Source: JALHMQ01 sp020248785
Lineage (GTDB): Bacteria; Pseudomonadota; Gammaproteobacteria; Burkholderiales; Burkholderiaceae_F
Assembly: GCA_046343415.1 (NCBI GenBank)
Contig: JBKDNL010000112.1
Location: 1 to 10,500, forward strand
DNA length: 10,500 nucleotides
Reading direction: 5' to 3'
The notes beneath the pieces are model-generated. The model saw nothing but the letters and a program-made list of their open reading frames with translations. It was not told where the DNA came from and ran no database searches. Shown here one piece after another: positions 10,115-10,500 of this stretch; positions within the stretch are counted from its first letter, which is position 1; the number at the start of each line of letters is the position of its first letter. The position numbers were made by a program, and so were the translations under genes.

Positions 10115-10500
10115 CTAGGAAGCTGCCTTGTCGTGGTGATGAACGGGCGATGACGCCGCGATGACTTGCGGCACACGCGGTGGCTGGTTGGGCTGCCAGC
10201 CGCGCTGTTGCACCAGAGCGCCAGCCAGCGTCAGCGCGACCTCGCGCCACGAGCGTGCCCGCACGGCCGCCTGCACCGCCGCACGCGGCAGTTCCAGCGC
10301 GGTCAGGCAGGCGCGGCGCAGGTCCGTGTGCAGCACGCCGGTGAGACCGGGCTCGACCACGTCCAAAGGCCCGGTCACCGGAAAGGCGGCCACTGGAGTG
10401 CCGCAGGCCATTGCTTCGAGCATCACCAGGCCAAACGTGTCGGTGCGACTGGGAAAGACGAACACATCGGCCGCGGCGTAAAGCGGTCCAAGCGCTGCGT
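10115..10500 (-). CDS. GT4-family glycosyltransferase, C-terminal part (start beyond the window)
   Basis: About 127 C-terminal codons are visible and the frame stays open to the window edge, so the start is outside. The segment LYAAADVFVFPSRTDTFGLV followed by MLEAMACGTPVAAFPVTGP is the nucleotide-sugar-binding part of a GT-B fold GT4 enzyme. Its D-x7-E element (Asp of TDTFG to Glu of MLEAMA) corresponds to the family's E-x7-E motif. The wording around SRTDTFG and FPVTGP recalls the Agt-type glycosyltransferases of rhizobia and betaproteobacteria, which put glucose or glucuronate on diacylglycerol under phosphate limitation. That substrate is inferred from memory and from the neighbouring OlsB-like gene; mannosyl or LPS-core transfer cannot be excluded. 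The C-terminal end (HHHDKAAS) is poorly conserved in appearance. Confidence 0.85.
   Translation of the reverse strand, partial: AALGPLYAAADVFVFPSRTDTFGLVMLEAMACGTPVAAFPVTGPLDVVEPGLTGVLHTDLRRACLTALELPRAAVQAAVRARSWREVALTLAGALVQQRGWQPNQPPRVPQVIAASSPVHHHDKAAS

Noticed and set aside
9592..10164. Plus-strand frames of about 180-190 codons opposite olsB
   Set aside because: They are Arg/Ala/Pro-rich shadows of the acyltransferase gene with no family resemblance.

Overview
The window is GC-rich chromosomal DNA that reads like a betaproteobacterium, probably Burkholderiales or a close relative. The evidence is the block carB - greA - yhbY (opposite strand) - rlmE - ftsH and the close protein-level resemblance of each product to the proteobacterial family. 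This assignment is inference from gene order and remembered family sequences, not from a search. I see no rRNA, tRNA, CRISPR array, insertion sequence or prophage gene.

Layout. Positions 2-565 hold the 3' part of gmhA (LPS heptose synthesis). Six bases later comes an unrecognised 365-codon gene (572-1669) whose C-terminal third carries the E...D...ExK signature of a PD-(D/E)XK nuclease and resembles the nuclease domain of Card1/Can2 (DUF1887) proteins, but with no visible CARF sensor domain. It is visibly less GC-rich than carB. Next is carB (1737-4976), without carA beside it. A 197-base gap holds a short tandem duplication, a possible promoter and a hairpin followed by a T-rich stretch. Then come greA (5174-5647), yhbY on the minus strand (5672-6148) converging on greA, and rlmE (6175-6837) diverging from yhbY with only 26 bases between start codons. 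ftsH (TTG start at 7029, to 8936) ends at a strong intrinsic terminator. A 335-base stretch without a credible gene (8937-9271) follows. The last two genes are on the minus strand: an OlsB-type GNAT N-acyltransferase (9272-10081) and, upstream of it in the same operon, the 3' part of a GT4 glycosyltransferase (10115 to beyond 10500).

How the genes fit together. The middle block is housekeeping: carbamoyl phosphate synthesis, transcript-cleavage rescue of RNA polymerase (GreA), ribosome maturation (YhbY, RlmE) and membrane protein quality control (FtsH). The right-hand minus-strand pair suggests alternative membrane lipids (ornithine lipids plus glycolipids), which in other bacteria replace phospholipids when phosphate is scarce. 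The most unusual item is the nuclease-like gene set tightly behind gmhA. It could be a small acquired defence or DNA-processing gene, but no partner is visible here.
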